The position numbers and the translations under genes were made by a program. A model generated the notes under the pieces. It had not been told where the DNA came from and ran no database searches. It saw nothing but the letters and a program-made list of their open reading frames with translations. A stretch of 64,000 nucleotides of DNA from PZPK01 sp965230795 (lineage in GTDB: Bacteria > Pseudomonadota > Gammaproteobacteria > Pseudomonadales > Oleiphilaceae): NCBI GenBank assembly GCA_965230795.1, contig OZ246020.1, positions 1,240,001 to 1,304,000 of the forward strand, written 5' to 3'. Of this stretch, positions 8,144 through 17,346 are shown piece by piece (position 1 is the first letter of the stretch; every line of letters starts with the position of its first letter).

Positions 8144-8887
8144 ATGCTGAATGCTGTTGCATCTGTCCTCTTGCTGATTTTTATTGCCCTGTCTTCCCTG
8201 GTTTTTTTTGTTGGTGCCCTGATCATCTGGTTGTTGACGGTGGCGCTTGATCCGCGACGCAGACTCCTACACCTTTATGCCTGTCTATGGGCTAGTGTTT
8301 ATGTATGGCTGACACCCTACTGGCGAGTTCGTTATCAGGGACGTGAGCTTGTAGACCCCGCGCAAACCTATGTGATTGTCAGTAACCATCAGTCTCTGCT
8401 CGATATTCTCATCGCTTTTGGTTTGTTCATTCATTTCAAGTGGGTTTCCAAAATAGAAATCTTCAGAGTACCGGTCATCGGCTGGAACATGGTGTTGAAT
8501 GATTACATCCCGCTGAAACGCGGGGACAAGCAAAGCATTCAGGAAATGATGGCCCATTGTGAAAGGCACCTTCGTAGCGGCAGCTCGGTGTTCATGTTTC
8601 CTGAAGGTACACGTTCACCGAATGGGCAATTAAAAGCTTTCAAGGTCGGGGCATTTGAGCTGGCAAAACGCTTGCAACTTCCCATTTTGCCGGTGGTGAT
8701 TGCTGGCACAACCCGGGCGCTGCCAAAGAAGAGCCTGATCCTGACGGGACGGCATGAGATATCCCTCAAAGTTCTTCCCTGCATCGAACCGGAGATATTT
8801 GCAGAGATGAGCAGTGTTGAACTGGCAGAGCTGACGCATCAGTGTATTGCTGCTGAGTTGGGTCAAGACAGGATCGAAAAGGCTTGA
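8144..8887 (+). CDS. 1-acyl-sn-glycerol-3-phosphate acyltransferase (PlsC family)
   Basis: 247 residues. An N-terminal membrane anchor (about residues 5-35) precedes the acyltransferase domain. The catalytic HX4D motif is NHQSLLD (residues 81-87) and the phosphate-binding motif is FPEGTRSP (about 153-160); IPLKRGDK and LPVVIAGT are blocks II and IV. It would transfer an acyl chain to lysophosphatidate at the inner membrane. PlsC paralogues are common, and isolation from other lipid genes leaves open a specialised acceptor. Confidence 0.88.
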   Translation: MLNAVASVLLLIFIALSSLVFFVGALIIWLLTVALDPRRRLLHLYACLWASVYVWLTPYWRVRYQGRELVDPAQTYVIVSNHQSLLDILIAFGLFIHFKWVSKIEIFRVPVIGWNMVLNDYIPLKRGDKQSIQEMMAHCERHLRSGSSVFMFPEGTRSPNGQLKAFKVGAFELAKRLQLPILPVVIAGTTRALPKKSLILTGRHEISLKVLPCIEPEIFAEMSSVELAELTHQCIAAELGQDRIEKA

Positions 8888-9031
8888 TCAGCGCGCCATT
8901 ACGCTTGCATAGTTCGCCAAAAAAGATAACCTAGACGCATCTCACGGCGTGCATGCGAAACATATCTTGACCTGACGCCACATAGTCTTACCGGGCCTTT
9001 TTCTTTTTTTTTTGGATTAATCACAACTGAC

Positions 9032-9436
9032 ATGGCGCGTTCATCTTTAATACTAATATTGCTGTTATGTTTGTTGGCGGGTTGTGCCGCGACCTATAGG
9101 GCAGCCGAGGACGGCGTTGCCGGCTACCGAGATTTGCAGGTAGATGCGACAACTTTCTATGTGGAATATACGGAAAGTTCGTCAACAGAGTGGGAGCAGG
9201 TACATCGATTCGCCTTAAAACGTTGCGCTGAAATCGCCCAGGAACAGGGCTATGACTTCTTCGATGTCTTGTCCAAAGATGAAAAAGAGGTCTATCTTAA
9301 AAGTGATGTGGATCAGATAACCATCTCCTCGATGGGTAATATTGCCAGTGATCCCCCGGTAACCCATACCTACGCGACCGGTGCCCGTGTTGAAGGTCGG
9401 CGCGTGACCTATAAGATCAAATTAATGAGGGAATAA
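9032..9436 (+). CDS. CC0125/CC1285-type lipoprotein
   Basis: 134-residue predicted lipoprotein. The signal ends in the lipobox LLAGC (Cys18). The mature part contains GYRDLQVDATTFYVEY, a Cys in LKRCAEIAQEQGYDFFDV and a C-terminal RVTYKIKLM strand, matching the small CC0125/CC1285-like outer-membrane lipoprotein family of unknown function. Ala follows the Cys, so outer-membrane sorting is expected. It precedes a PilZ gene by 40 bases and may be co-transcribed with it. Confidence 0.75.
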   Translation: MARSSLILILLLCLLAGCAATYRAAEDGVAGYRDLQVDATTFYVEYTESSSTEWEQVHRFALKRCAEIAQEQGYDFFDVLSKDEKEVYLKSDVDQITISSMGNIASDPPVTHTYATGARVEGRRVTYKIKLMRE

Positions 9437-9475
9437 GTGCATGCAAGGAATGATGGCTGTCATGAGGATTGAGCT

Positions 9476-9889
9476 ATGAGCTCAGAAAGAAGGCGAGCCG
9501 AGCGTTGCAGCTGGTTACGCTTTGAATCCAAAGTGTTCGTGAAGCGTTCGTTGTTCAAAAAAGAATGGATTCCGGTGGTTCCTTTTGACTTCAGCCACTA
9601 CGGCATGGGTATCCAGACCGATGAGATCTATCACATTGGTGACGAGGTTGTGCTTTCACTTCAATTATCTCGGGAAAACTCGGAAATCACTATTCCTACC
9701 ATCAAGGGAATTCTCCGTTACAAGGAAAAACACCACAGCCGCTTCAATTATGGTGTTGAGTTTGTGTTCGCATCCAAGGTGGAAAAAACCGCGCTTGATG
9801 AGGATTTGATGAAAATCGAGCAACTTTTGCGACACTTTGAAAACTCCCGAACCATTGGTGCCTCGAAAGATCTGGCCAGCGGTGTCTGA
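9476..9889 (+). CDS. PilZ domain protein
   Basis: 137-residue single-domain c-di-GMP receptor candidate. The RxxxR element lies in ERRRAER (residues 4-10), and the (D/N)xSxxG motif is DFSHYG (38-43). FNYGVEFVF is the closing strand. Both ligand-binding motifs are intact, so binding is likely. The stop overlaps the GTG of the next gene by eight bases, which implies coupled translation. A GGDEF-EAL protein and a second PilZ protein are also in the window. Confidence 0.85.
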   Translation: MSSERRRAERCSWLRFESKVFVKRSLFKKEWIPVVPFDFSHYGMGIQTDEIYHIGDEVVLSLQLSRENSEITIPTIKGILRYKEKHHSRFNYGVEFVFASKVEKTALDEDLMKIEQLLRHFENSRTIGASKDLASGV

Positions 9890-10397
9890 AACAGGCTCTA
9901 AACAACGTCTTCTCCTGACAGCGTTTTCTTTCATGGTGCTGGCGGTGTTGATAAGTTCGGTTGGCGACTTTAACGATCGCGATCAAGGTCTGCCAGAGGC
10001 GAGTTTCGATCAACGCATTCACACACAATGTAAGACTGATACCTCCTGCTATCTGAATCTCACCCGGCAACTCAAACTGGGTGTTGATATTGAGCCAAAA
10101 TCTTTACCCGTACTCACGCCCTTGAGCATTCGGATTCAGCCCCAACTTCAAGACATCGATGATTTTCAAATCACACATGCCTGGTTTGAAGGTCGAGATA
10201 TGGACATGGGCAAACATTTTCTGGATATTCGTGCGACGGAAGATCAGGTTTGGCTCTTGAATGGAATGATTCCCGTCTGTACTGTAGATCGCGCCATGAT
10301 CTGGCGACTTGTCATTCGCTATACCCTTGATGGCCTGCTTACTGAGTTGCAGATAGATTTGGGTGCTAGCGAGCACGATGCCGCAGCGCCGGTTTGA
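9882..10397 (+). CDS. membrane-anchored protein of unknown function upstream of SCO
   Basis: About 171 residues. One N-terminal transmembrane segment (LLLTAFSFMVLAVLISSV) is followed by a soluble, probably periplasmic domain with beta-rich stretches (LSIRIQPQLQ, ITHAWFEGRDMDMG, VWRLVIRYTLDG-like). Proteins of this shape sit next to SCO/cytochrome-oxidase assembly genes in other proteobacteria, so a copper or redox role is possible. The GTG at 9882 overlaps the PilZ stop; a TTG at 9837 is also in frame. No confident family. Confidence 0.6.
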   Translation: MSETGSKQRLLLTAFSFMVLAVLISSVGDFNDRDQGLPEASFDQRIHTQCKTDTSCYLNLTRQLKLGVDIEPKSLPVLTPLSIRIQPQLQDIDDFQITHAWFEGRDMDMGKHFLDIRATEDQVWLLNGMIPVCTVDRAMIWRLVIRYTLDGLLTELQIDLGASEHDAAAPV

Positions 10398-10453
10398 TGG
10401 TTTCGCGATACTTAGATGATCAAAACCAAATTTGAATTGAGATTGGGATAGCG

Positions 10454-11041
10454 ATGAATCCAAAACTTATGTTGGCTGGCCTGCTCGCCTTCACCGCCGC
10501 ACTGGTATTAAGCATTGGCTTGTTTGAAAACGGTTCCAAACAGAGTTTGAAAGATACCAAGGCGCAGTATCTGCAAGGGGGCGATTTTTCCCTGTCTAAT
10601 GAAGGGGAAACCTTCCGACTTCAGGATCTTCGGGGCCAGGTTGTCATCCTCTATTTTGGCTACACCTACTGCCCGGATGTTTGCCCACTAGGTCTGACGG
10701 TGATCCGCGATGCCTTAAATAGCGATACCGCCTTTGCCGGGGTGCCTGCATTGTTTGTCACCCTTGATCCTGCAAGGGATACCAAAGCTCGACTCAATGA
10801 ATATACTCAGTTTTTTCATCCAAATATTCGTGGTCTCACGGGCAGTCTCGAGGAAATTCAGTCGCTCGCCAAAAACTATGGAACCTATTTCAAGGCCATG
10901 GATCCTGAAGAAGGAAAAGCCTATACGGTTGATCATACTGCTTACTTTTATCTGATTTCGGAGGAAGGAGAGTTGATGCGGGTACTGGATCACAATACGC
11001 GCCCGGAAGCGCTCGCTGAAGCTCTTAAAACGCTGTTATAA
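10454..11041 (+). CDS. SCO1/SenC family copper chaperone
   Basis: 195 residues. An N-terminal membrane anchor precedes a thioredoxin-fold domain. The copper ligands of the family are all present: CPDVC (Cys73, Cys77) and a distant His161 in TVDHTAYFYLI. SCO proteins deliver copper to the CuA site of cytochrome c oxidase or act as thiol reductases. ILYFGYTYCPDVCPLGL is the hallmark. No oxidase subunits are nearby. The preceding small membrane protein is the likely partner. Confidence 0.92.
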   Translation: MNPKLMLAGLLAFTAALVLSIGLFENGSKQSLKDTKAQYLQGGDFSLSNEGETFRLQDLRGQVVILYFGYTYCPDVCPLGLTVIRDALNSDTAFAGVPALFVTLDPARDTKARLNEYTQFFHPNIRGLTGSLEEIQSLAKNYGTYFKAMDPEEGKAYTVDHTAYFYLISEEGELMRVLDHNTRPEALAEALKTLL

Positions 11042-11053
11042 GCTTCAAGGCAG

Positions 11054-11082
11054 TTGATTGAGAACTAGCGAATTTCTATACT
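11054..11082 (+). promoter_or_regulatory. sigma-70 promoter for the 11179 gene
   Basis: TTGATT (11054-11059), 17-base spacer, TATACT (11077-11082). The predicted start near 11089 leaves a leader of about 90 bases before the ATG at 11179. Confidence 0.6.
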
Positions 11083-11178
11083 GGCATGACTTAAGCACGA
11101 CGCTGCCTGCGGACGAATAGGTGGTGTGTGCCGCTCCATACTATCAAGAAACAATAACAATAAAGATCAGGTACTACT

Positions 11179-11481
11179 ATGCAATACGCTGACGGTCTCA
11201 AAGACGTTCTCATCCGTAAAATAAATAAAACTGAAAAGAGCCTGTATGGACTGAAGCTGGATTATTGTCGCTTCGTCTACGGTTTGTCGCATCGTTCCAA
11301 GGTTATCTATGATCAGGTGGTCTATCAGGTGAGATCTGTGGACCTGGATTCCATGGTGCGTTCGGATGACGGTGGTTGGAGTCGTCCTTCTGTTTCGGGC
11401 GTTCGCCTATCTGACGAAGCAAGCCATGCTCTCAGTGAACTGGAACATATCGGGCAGAACTGGGAGCTTTACCTGGACTAA
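11179..11481 (+). CDS. small protein of unknown function, 100 residues
   Basis: No family recognised. It is cytoplasmic by composition. The N-terminal half is basic (VLIRKINKTEKSLYGLKL) and has aromatic residues; the C-terminal half is acidic, ending EHIGQNWELYLD. It has its own good promoter and a leader. The gene lies between SCO and a minus-strand membrane-protein gene, so it is monocistronic. Confidence 0.6.
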   Translation: MQYADGLKDVLIRKINKTEKSLYGLKLDYCRFVYGLSHRSKVIYDQVVYQVRSVDLDSMVRSDDGGWSRPSVSGVRLSDEASHALSELEHIGQNWELYLD

Positions 11482-11544
11482 GGGCATTGCCTTCCCGGTG
11501 TTAGCTTGTATTGATTGTCTTTTTTCCTCTCCACTCGCCCACGC

Positions 11545-11585
11545 GCAGTCAAAAATAAAGGGCGAAACCGTTTCCGGTTTCGCCC
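11545..11585 (-). terminator. terminator for the minus-strand gene at 11669
   Basis: 10-bp perfect stem GGGCGAAACC (11560-11569) and GGTTTCGCCC (11576-11585). On the minus strand it is followed by CTTTATTTTT. It may also stop plus-strand reading, but the T-tract lies on the minus side. Confidence 0.8.
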
Positions 11586-11668
11586 TGCATCGTTAGCATC
11601 CCATTTGTTTGATTCTCTGTCCCTGAGGCCTCCCAACATTGGGGTGTTTTATTGTTGTTGTGTTGCCC

Positions 11669-12256
11669 TCAGGCAAATACTCCCCAATCATTCAGCTGTG
11701 CTCTGAGCGAGAAATCGCTGGGCACTGTTTTTTGTTTTAGCCAAAGTTTCGCGGCTTTGGCGCCCGCACGAACCATATGGTCGTTGTCACTGCACGGAGC
11801 ACGATGAAGTGCTTCGTTGAAATAGGCTTCTGCGTGGTCAGGACTCAAATGCAGGTTGCTTTTAAGAACCAGATTGATCAACTGGCGGCGACTTTGCGTG
11901 CCACACTTGGATTGTTTGCCAATAAAATCGATGGCGCCGATGAGATACAGACTGATGGCTTCGCGCAGCCACTCCAGCTGTTCTTTCTGCAGATCAGCAA
12001 ATTCGCGTTTTACTTCGAGCAGCTGAGTGCCCGCGAATATCTGTGCTGACTTGAGGCTGTCCATTTTGATTGCGTAGCCTTCTTTATGTGGCACCACTTT
12101 TGGTTTGCGTACAACCTGATCGATCAACTGATCCATCTTGTCGCTGACGGCTTTTTTGTGTTCGTTTGTTTGTGCCAGACGGGTAATGCGATAACACAGG
12201 AGCCCGATCAGTCCAACGAGTATGACTTCGAGTGTGTGAATCAATGCAGCGATCAT
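11669..12256 (-). CDS. membrane-anchored protein of unknown function
   Basis: 195 residues. One N-terminal transmembrane helix (ALIHTLEVILVGLIGLLCYRI) is followed by a charged cytoplasmic region. It has a predicted coiled coil around EVKREFADLQKEQLEWLREA, then a C-terminal helical part with paired motifs such as DHAEAYFNEALHRAPCSDND, which resembles a single TPR-like helical pair. No named family. It could be a scaffold. It lies beside the GGDEF-EAL gene on the same strand but is separated by about 200 bases. Confidence 0.65.
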   Translation of the reverse strand: MIAALIHTLEVILVGLIGLLCYRITRLAQTNEHKKAVSDKMDQLIDQVVRKPKVVPHKEGYAIKMDSLKSAQIFAGTQLLEVKREFADLQKEQLEWLREAISLYLIGAIDFIGKQSKCGTQSRRQLINLVLKSNLHLSPDHAEAYFNEALHRAPCSDNDHMVRAGAKAAKLWLKQKTVPSDFSLRAQLNDWGVFA

Positions 12257-12463
12257 GGCAATGCTCCCGGTTACTTAACTTTACGTAATTATACGCCAAG
12301 TAACCTTTGTTAAAGGGACATAGCTAACACTTGCACTGTGCATGCATCACATTCGCCGAGCGAGTTCACAGCCTGTCACAAATGACAGTGAAAAAAACGA
12401 GTTTTCGGGAGCTATTTGTTCGATGAAATGACAGTTGCTAGAACGTTGATCATCAAGCCTTGC

Positions 12464-14371
12464 TCAGGCTGACTTTCGTTCCACATTAATAAAGAAGCGA
12501 TGCAGCTCTTCGTATGAGAGAGGCTTGCTGAAGAAGTAACCCTGGGCATAGTCACACTTGTTGATCACAAGGAAGTCTCGCTGATCAATGTTCTCGACAC
12601 CTTCTGCAATGACCTTGAGATTCAGCTTATGGGCAACGGCGATAACAGCCGAAGCGATTTCCATGGCATTCAGATCTTCAGGGATGTCGGTAACGAATTC
12701 CTGGTCCACCTTGAGAATATCCACCGGCAGACTCTTCAGATAGCTGAGGGAAGAGTAACCAGAGCCAAAGTCATCAATTGTGATGGTGGAGCCTGTGGAT
12801 TTGATACTGTTTAAGCGCCCGATGACAGTATTGATGTCGTCCATCAGCATGCTTTCGGTGACTTCAATTTCCAGATTGTTGGCCGGCAGTCCAGTGGTAT
12901 TCAGGACGTCAGATACGATATCAACCAGTTTTGGATCGCTGAATTGTCGTGGAGACAGATTGACCGCGACGCGAAGGTCTTTGCCGGTCAGTTCCTGCAG
13001 AGTCTTGATCTGGGCACAGGCATTGCGCAACACCCACTCACCGATGGGAACAATCAGGCCGGTTTCTTCGGCAATACTGATAAATTCTGAAGGAGGAATA
13101 TCGCCTTTCTCAGGGTGATTCCATCGTATAAGGGCTTCTACGCTGGTGATCTCGCCGGTTTTCAGGTTGATCTGGGGCTGGTAATGCAGGTGAAAATCAC
13201 CATTTTGAATGGCATGGCGCAGTTCGTTTTCGATGTGCAGCAATTTGTTTGCGCGAACGTTCAGGTCTTCGGTAAAGAAGTAGTAGCCATCACGACCGCG
13301 TTCCTTAGCCTGATACAATGCAAGATCGGCATTTTTCATCAGAGTCTCACTGCAGGTGCTGTCAGACGGTGCCAGTGTAATGCCGATACTGGTTGAAACA
13401 ATGACCTCATGCTTGCCGAGTTTGATAGGTTCTTTTAATGCGCTGAGTATCTGCTTGGCGATACCTGCTACGCGATCTGTTTCATTGATGTTGTTTAACA
13501 GAATGGTAAATTCGTCGCCGCCCAGACGAGCGACGGTATCTTGTTTACGGACGCAGGCCTTCAGGCGTTCAGCAATAATCAGCAAGAGTTCGTCACCGGC
13601 ATGGTGACCGAGGGTGTCATTGATTCGCTTGAACTGATCCAGATCCAAAAAGAACAGCGCAGCCATGGTCTTGTGACGGCGGGCATTGAGAATGGACTGA
13701 TGCAAACGGTCGATAAACAGGCGTCGGTTGGCCAGGCCGGTCAGGGAATCAAAGAGCGCCAGGTTTTCCATTTTCCTGTTGGCGTCCTTGAGGGCTGTAA
13801 TGTCGACAGCAGACAACACATAATTGGTGATGTTTTTATGTTTGTCATATACCGCTGAAACGGTAATCGCATTCCAGAACTCGGTTTTGTTTTTCTTCGA
13901 GCAGAGCACTTCACCTTCCCAGTTGCTTTTCAGACAAGCACTGTTCAGTACGTAGTTTTCCGATTCACCTGCGGATTTTCTCGGGCTCAGGATTTCGATG
14001 GACTTGCCTATCACCTCATGATGTTGGTAACCGGTGATACGGCAGAATTTCTGGTTGACGTACTCAATCTGGCCCTGGCTATCCATGATCAGAATGCTGG
14101 CGCCACTGTTGGTGACTGCACTGCTGAGTTTGGACATCATGTGTTCGGTGGCTTCGTGGGCGCGCAGGTTTTTCTGCAAGCGATTGTTGAGTCGGAACAG
14201 GATGAAACAAAGGGTGCCGAATATGGACGCGATGATTGTGGTGCCAACGAGCTTGATTAAAGTCAGCGCATCCGGTCCCAATAAACCTTCTGAGGGGGCT
14301 TGTGCCATGGCAGTGCTGCTGATCAAAAACAGAAGCAGGCAGGTCAGGCTAGATGATATAGCTCGTTTCAT
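12464..14371 (-). CDS. membrane PAS-GGDEF-EAL protein (c-di-GMP turnover)
   Basis: About 635 residues. A signal-like segment and a second transmembrane helix (residues 1-65) are followed by a PAS domain (SAVTNSGASILIMDSQGQIE onward), a GGDEF domain with an intact ARLGGDEF active site, and an EAL domain whose signature is SVEALIRWNHPEKG. Catalytic elements NLSPRQ, EVTESMLMDD, IDDFGSGYSSL, KVDQEFV and AEGVEN are present. It could make and break c-di-GMP. Both sites look intact, so the net activity cannot be predicted. The ATG at 14371 is preferred over an upstream in-frame start because it gives a signal sequence. Confidence 0.93.
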   Translation of the reverse strand: MKRAISSSLTCLLLFLISSTAMAQAPSEGLLGPDALTLIKLVGTTIIASIFGTLCFILFRLNNRLQKNLRAHEATEHMMSKLSSAVTNSGASILIMDSQGQIEYVNQKFCRITGYQHHEVIGKSIEILSPRKSAGESENYVLNSACLKSNWEGEVLCSKKNKTEFWNAITVSAVYDKHKNITNYVLSAVDITALKDANRKMENLALFDSLTGLANRRLFIDRLHQSILNARRHKTMAALFFLDLDQFKRINDTLGHHAGDELLLIIAERLKACVRKQDTVARLGGDEFTILLNNINETDRVAGIAKQILSALKEPIKLGKHEVIVSTSIGITLAPSDSTCSETLMKNADLALYQAKERGRDGYYFFTEDLNVRANKLLHIENELRHAIQNGDFHLHYQPQINLKTGEITSVEALIRWNHPEKGDIPPSEFISIAEETGLIVPIGEWVLRNACAQIKTLQELTGKDLRVAVNLSPRQFSDPKLVDIVSDVLNTTGLPANNLEIEVTESMLMDDINTVIGRLNSIKSTGSTITIDDFGSGYSSLSYLKSLPVDILKVDQEFVTDIPEDLNAMEIASAVIAVAHKLNLKVIAEGVENIDQRDFLVINKCDYAQGYFFSKPLSYEELHRFFINVERKSA

Positions 14372-14677
14372 GGGTTTCGGCAATCTCGATGTCCTAAAGC
14401 GGGAGCGAATCAAAATGGGACGCACCCTTTTATCTAGTTATAAAACCAGTGTAGGGGAGATCGGTAACTAATAAAAAGGTGGCTTGGTTATAGAATTGTA
14501 ACGGTAATACGTAAATCGTAACGCAAACGAACTTTCAAGTTACCTAGTTTAAACAAAACGTGAAATGGGAGTTTACATTGTTGAAATATAAGGATTTATT
14601 GTGATTTGGTTCACACTTCCCGGAGGATGGGAAGCGTGAACCGGAAGAGGAGTTGGCGAATAAACTGGGAATAATGA
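14372..14677. other. non-coding gap, 306 bases
   Basis: The left part is the upstream region of the GGDEF-EAL gene. The middle is AT-rich with several TAACG and GTAA tracts. The right end holds the hairpin at 14608-14642. No open frame of note. Confidence 0.6.
14608..14642 (-). terminator. strong stem-loop after the HhH protein gene
   Basis: 14-position stem with one mismatch. GGTTCAC-A-CTTCCC (14608-14621) pairs with GGGAAG-C-GTGAACC (14629-14642). It lies just beyond the stop on the minus strand. No strong T-tract follows, so it may act as an mRNA 3' stabiliser or a weak terminator. Confidence 0.6.
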
Positions 14678-15523
14678 TCAGGCAGTCAGTTCTTTCGCTT
14701 TGCCTTGCCAGGAATCATAGCCTTTTACTTTGGCAAACTCGGACAAAGCTTTTTTCTCAGCATCATTGGGCGCTGCAACCTGCTTTAAAGTTTTAATGCC
14801 TGCGTCGTTCAAACGCTTGGCCAAAGCGGGACCGATCCCAGTCAGCTTGGTCAGTTCATTGGCAGAAGAACTTGCTTTCGCTGGTGAACTCGGCTTGGTC
14901 GCTGGCGCCTTGGCAATCTTAGGGCTGGCAGGTTTTTTAGCAGGCGCCTTTTTTGCCGGCGCTTTTTTCGCCGCAGGTTTGGTGGCGGCCTTCTTGGGAG
15001 CAGCTTTAGTTGCTGCAGCCTTGCTTGGTGTTGCCGTTTTTGCGGCACGTTTTGGTGCAGCTTTGGCTGCAGGTTTCCTTGCAGGTGCTTTACTGGCAGT
15101 TGCTTTTTTGGCTGTGGCTGGCTTGCTTACTGCTTTTTTAGCTGGCGCTTTTTTCGCTGTACTTGTTTTAGTAGTGGCTTTAGCCGCTGTCGGTGTACTC
15201 TTCCTGACGGGACTTGCGCTGACTTTCGGTGCAGATTTCGTGCGAGAGTCCAATCCCAGTTTTTCAAGCAGCTGGGATTGCAGATCACTGAACTCTTGCA
15301 TGCGCTTGTCAAACTCGGATTGGAAACGAGAGATTTCGCGATCCCGAATCTTATCCATGTCCTGCATGATCTTTTTAATCGGCTCATGGATCTGTGATTG
15401 AAGTTGATCCAATTGCTTGAATGCATCACTGACCAGTTTATCGAACTGATCGGATGTTTTTTCAAATTCTTTATTGATTCGGCTTACGACTCGGTCTAAA
15501 CCCAGTTTGTCTTTTTTGCTCAT
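14678..15523 (-). CDS. coiled-coil / H1-like Lys-Ala-Pro-rich / helix-hairpin-helix protein
   Basis: 281 residues in three parts. Residues 1-95 are charged and helical, probably a coiled coil (FEKTSDQFDKLVSDAFKQL). Residues 96-220 are low-complexity repeats of AAKKAPAKK type, like histone H1 or PhaF tails, and are strongly basic. Residues 222-281 form a helix-hairpin-helix domain (LTKLTGIGPALAKRLNDAG). This looks like a nucleoid- or granule-associated DNA-binding protein. PhaF-type phasins share the first two parts but not the HhH end. No PHA genes are nearby. Confidence 0.75.
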   Translation of the reverse strand: MSKKDKLGLDRVVSRINKEFEKTSDQFDKLVSDAFKQLDQLQSQIHEPIKKIMQDMDKIRDREISRFQSEFDKRMQEFSDLQSQLLEKLGLDSRTKSAPKVSASPVRKSTPTAAKATTKTSTAKKAPAKKAVSKPATAKKATASKAPARKPAAKAAPKRAAKTATPSKAAATKAAPKKAATKPAAKKAPAKKAPAKKPASPKIAKAPATKPSSPAKASSSANELTKLTGIGPALAKRLNDAGIKTLKQVAAPNDAEKKALSEFAKVKGYDSWQGKAKELTA

Positions 15524-15632
15524 GCGCTAGCTCTCCATTTGGGGAAACAGTATCAAAAGTTTAGCATCTACGTGGGTTTTGCAAGTCCGCCGGTATGTTG
15601 CCTTAAACGCCAACGGGCTGCTGCTTCTGTTT

Positions 15633-17201
15633 TTAGTCTAGCTTATCTGAGACGACATGATAGTCCGGGTCTTCAATCACGTTTACTTCCACAAGGTTTC
15701 CTGCTTTTTTCAGGAGTAGACGGCATTCTTTGCTTAGGTGGCGCAAGTGCAGGGATTTGTTGCTATTCATGTAGCGTTCGGCCAGGGTGTCGATGGCCTC
15801 CAGACCGGAATGGTCGCATACGCGTGATCGCTGAAAATCGATGATGACATCATTGCTGTCCCTGGCGACAGAGAACTGGGACATGAAATGGGTAATGGAG
15901 CCAAAGAACAGTGGTCCGTCGACATCGTAAATTGTCGATCCGGATTCGTCTTCACGGCGAATCACTACTACGTGCTTGGCGTGTTCCCAGGCAAACACCA
16001 GGGCAGCGACAATGACACCAACGACGACTGCAATGGCAAGGTCAGTCACCACGGTGACGCCAGAAACCAGGACCAGAACGAAGGCGTCGGATCGGGGTAT
16101 CTTGCGCATGATCCGGAAACTGGTCCATTCAAAGGTGCCGATCACGACGATGAACATCACACCTACCAGTGCTGCGACTGGAATCTGTTCTATCAGTGAC
16201 GAGGCAAACAGAATGAAGCAGAGTAGAAACAGGGCTGCCGAGATACCCGAAAGCCGGCCGCGGCCGCCAGAATTCACATTGATCATACTTTGCCCGATCA
16301 TGGCGCAACCGCCCATGCCACCAAAAAAACCGGTGACCGTATTGGCAACACCCTGACCCACGCATTCGCGGTTGCCCTTACCGTGCGTCTGGGTGATCTC
16401 GTCGATCAGGCTTAGCGTCAACAGAGATTCAATCAGGCCGATGAGTGCCAAAACGATGGAGTAGGGCAGGATAATGCTGAGGGTTTCCATGTTGAAGGGT
16501 ACGGACGGAATATTGAACTCAGGCAGCGATCCGGCAATGGAGGCGACGTCTCCGACTACGCGGGTATTCAGATCAAGACCGATAACCAGAAGCGACACAA
16601 TAATAATGGCGGCCAAAGAAGAGGGGATCGCTCGAGTCAGCTTGGGCAAAAAGTGAATGATCGCCATGGTCAGGACAACGAGGCCGAGCATGGTATACAG
16701 AGCCTGTCCCTGCAACCAGGCGATATCGATGATTGAACCTTCCAAAACTGTACCCTGCAGCCAGCCGTTCTCGGCGTGTGAGTCGCCAAATTGACTGAGC
16801 TGGGCCAGAAAGATAACGATGGCGAGGCCGTTTACGAAGCCGAGCATGACCGGATGGGGAACCATGCGAATGAACTTACCGAGTTTGAGCAAGCCTGCTG
16901 TTATCTGCAGCAACCCCATCAGGACCACTGCTGCAAACAGGTATTCAACACCGTGCTCCGCCACCAATGTCACCATAACCACCGCAAGTGCTCCGGTCGC
17001 CCCGGAAATCATGCCCGGACGTCCCCCAATTGACGCTGTGATCAAGCCAACCATAAATGCGGCATACAATCCCACAAGCGGTTCAACGCCGGCAACGAAT
17101 GCAAAGGCCACGGCTTCAGGCACCAGCGCAAGGGCAACAGTGAGACCTGACAGCACATCGTTCTTGATGCTGAGTTGCTTGCTGGCGTTGATTTCAAACA
17201 T
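15633..17201 (-). CDS. SulP/SLC26 family anion transporter with STAS domain
   Basis: 522 residues. The transmembrane core has the family signature GLTVALALVPEAVAFAFVAG and GRPGMISGATGALAVV, then GGMGGCAMIGQSMINVNSGG. A C-terminal STAS domain (about residues 420-522) contains NDVIIDFQRSRVCDHSGLEA. Members carry sulfate, bicarbonate or dicarboxylates. Similarity to BicA-like proteins makes bicarbonate possible, but substrate cannot be assigned. A good minus-strand promoter is seen at 17318-17346. Confidence 0.92.
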   Translation of the reverse strand: MFEINASKQLSIKNDVLSGLTVALALVPEAVAFAFVAGVEPLVGLYAAFMVGLITASIGGRPGMISGATGALAVVMVTLVAEHGVEYLFAAVVLMGLLQITAGLLKLGKFIRMVPHPVMLGFVNGLAIVIFLAQLSQFGDSHAENGWLQGTVLEGSIIDIAWLQGQALYTMLGLVVLTMAIIHFLPKLTRAIPSSLAAIIIVSLLVIGLDLNTRVVGDVASIAGSLPEFNIPSVPFNMETLSIILPYSIVLALIGLIESLLTLSLIDEITQTHGKGNRECVGQGVANTVTGFFGGMGGCAMIGQSMINVNSGGRGRLSGISAALFLLCFILFASSLIEQIPVAALVGVMFIVVIGTFEWTSFRIMRKIPRSDAFVLVLVSGVTVVTDLAIAVVVGVIVAALVFAWEHAKHVVVIRREDESGSTIYDVDGPLFFGSITHFMSQFSVARDSNDVIIDFQRSRVCDHSGLEAIDTLAERYMNSNKSLHLRHLSKECRLLLKKAGNLVEVNVIEDPDYHVVSDKLD

Positions 17202-17317
17202 GACTTTCCTCTGGGTACGGCAAACTGTTTAGCCAGACGTGCAAGCGATCTTGTTATGCTTGTATAGGCTCGCCGGCGCGAACTATAAGAGCGACCGGAT
17301 AGCCTGGCGGGGGCGGC

Positions 17318-17346
17318 ATTATATTGATCCGGCTCAGGGAATACAA
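17318..17346 (-). promoter_or_regulatory. sigma-70 promoter for the SulP gene
   Basis: On the minus strand TTGTAT (17346-17341), 17-base spacer, perfect TATAAT (17323-17318). The predicted start is near 17311, 110 bases before the ATG. It lies between the ygiQ-like stop and sulP, overlapping a possible stem CCGGCTC/GAGCCGG (17329-17359). Confidence 0.6.

Noticed and set aside
14730..15401. Antisense hydrophobic open frame of 223 codons
   Set aside because: It is the complement of Lys/Ala codons in the HhH protein gene; the Ala/Phe/Val run is an artefact of that composition.
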